Positions 13,751-13,834 of a stretch of DNA of 13,834 nt are shown here, piece by piece (the first letter of the stretch is position 1; each line of letters begins with the position of its first letter). Location: positions 1 to 13,834 of the forward strand of contig JBDTIZ010000217.1 of assembly GCA_039936115.1 (NCBI GenBank), given 5' to 3'. Made by a program: the position numbers and the translations under genes. Origin of the DNA: DATIJJ01 sp039936115 (GTDB lineage: Bacteria > Pseudomonadota > Gammaproteobacteria > DSM-16500). The notes below the pieces were generated by a model. That model had not been told where the DNA came from and did no database searches. It saw nothing but the letters and a program-made list of their open reading frames with translations.

Positions 13751-13834
13751 TTAAACTCTACCTTCGAATTCAATCATAAACCTAGCTAATGCCGGTTTCC
13801 AATCGCGAATCGGCATTGTCCACTTCTTCGAAAT
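13709..13834 (-). mobile_element. End of an IS256-family insertion sequence (partial)
   Basis: Bases 13709-13740 (gagagtatg, then an AT-rich run with ttttgtgtaaac) have the layout of an IS256-family terminal inverted repeat. This is directly followed on the minus strand by a reading frame for the C-terminus of a mutator-type transposase. The other end lies outside the window, so the pairing repeat and the 8-9 bp target duplication cannot be checked. The exact outer boundary is estimated within a few bases. Confidence 0.75.
13751..13834 (-). CDS. IS256-family (mutator type) transposase, C-terminal fragment
   Basis: Reading the minus strand from the window edge gives 27 codons ending in TAA at 13753-13751: the segment KKWTMPIRDWKPALARF is followed by MIEFEGRV. 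The W-T-x-P-I-R-x-W-x-x-A-L-x-x-F pattern is the conserved C-terminal tail of IS256/mutator DDE transposases. The gene is cut by the window edge, so its completeness is unknown. It is convergent with the hydrolase gene, three bases from the hydrolase stop. Confidence 0.85.
   Translation of the reverse strand: MSKKWTMPIRDWKPALARFMIEFEGRV

Noticed and set aside
1..13834. CRISPR array, tRNA, rRNA or prophage genes
   Set aside because: No regularly spaced repeats, no tRNA-like cloverleaf ending in CCA context, and no phage structural or integrase motifs were seen on either strand.

Overview
The window looks like a chromosome segment of a gammaproteobacterium, most likely of the Legionellales (Legionella/Coxiella/Aquicella/Berkiella-like). 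Three things suggest this. The gene order dacA-ybeD-lipB-lipA is the standard gammaproteobacterial arrangement. The DedA-PAP2-LssY_C protein is of the Legionella LssY type. A conserved block is followed by a run of orphan proteins (eukaryotic-like kinase, nitrilase-like protein, alpha/beta hydrolase, membrane protein with an acidic tail) that resemble effectors of intracellular bacteria. The taxonomic call is inference; there is no rRNA or other marker here.

Layout. 1-245: an imperfect inverted repeat of the dispersed 'cgaaagcggg' type, then the leader of dacA. 246-3542: housekeeping block of D-Ala-D-Ala carboxypeptidase (dacA), the small DUF493 protein YbeD, octanoyltransferase LipB (overlapping ybeD by 4 nt) and lipoyl synthase LipA. 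These serve cell-wall trimming and the two-step lipoylation of 2-oxoacid dehydrogenases. 3652-6695: a two-gene unit of a 673-aa DedA/PAP2/LssY_C membrane protein and a SohB-like membrane peptidase 14 nt downstream. 6696-6861: a GC-rich hairpin repeat between convergent genes. 6862-8073 (minus): a 403-aa protein with two hydrophobic blocks, a basic helical linker and an acidic Glu/Asp-rich C-terminus. 8074-8296: divergent promoter region with a perfect TATAAT on each strand. 8297-10012: a 571-aa protein with a possible degenerate nitrilase core. 10013-10234: intergenic hairpin repeat and the kinase promoter region. 10235-12658: an 807-aa protein with an apparently complete Ser/Thr kinase domain and a long unrecognised C-terminal half. 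12779-13750: an alpha/beta hydrolase whose last codons appear to be borrowed from the end of an IS256-family element. 13751-13834 (minus): the C-terminal 27 codons of that element's transposase, running off the window.

The genes fall into two worlds. The left half is ordinary, partly operonic and conserved. The right half consists of four unrelated single-gene units, each with its own leader. Three have a consensus -10 hexamer and a poor -35, with dispersed repeats and an IS nearby. I infer that these four may be secreted, host-directed proteins; no secretion system is visible in the window to prove it. Four start codons need care: the annotated starts of lipA, the nitrilase-like protein and the hydrolase are placed here at downstream ATGs rather than in-frame upstream TTGs, and ybeD's ribosome-binding site lies in a perfect hairpin. 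No tRNA, rRNA or CRISPR array was seen, and no gene-free stretch exceeds 300 bases.
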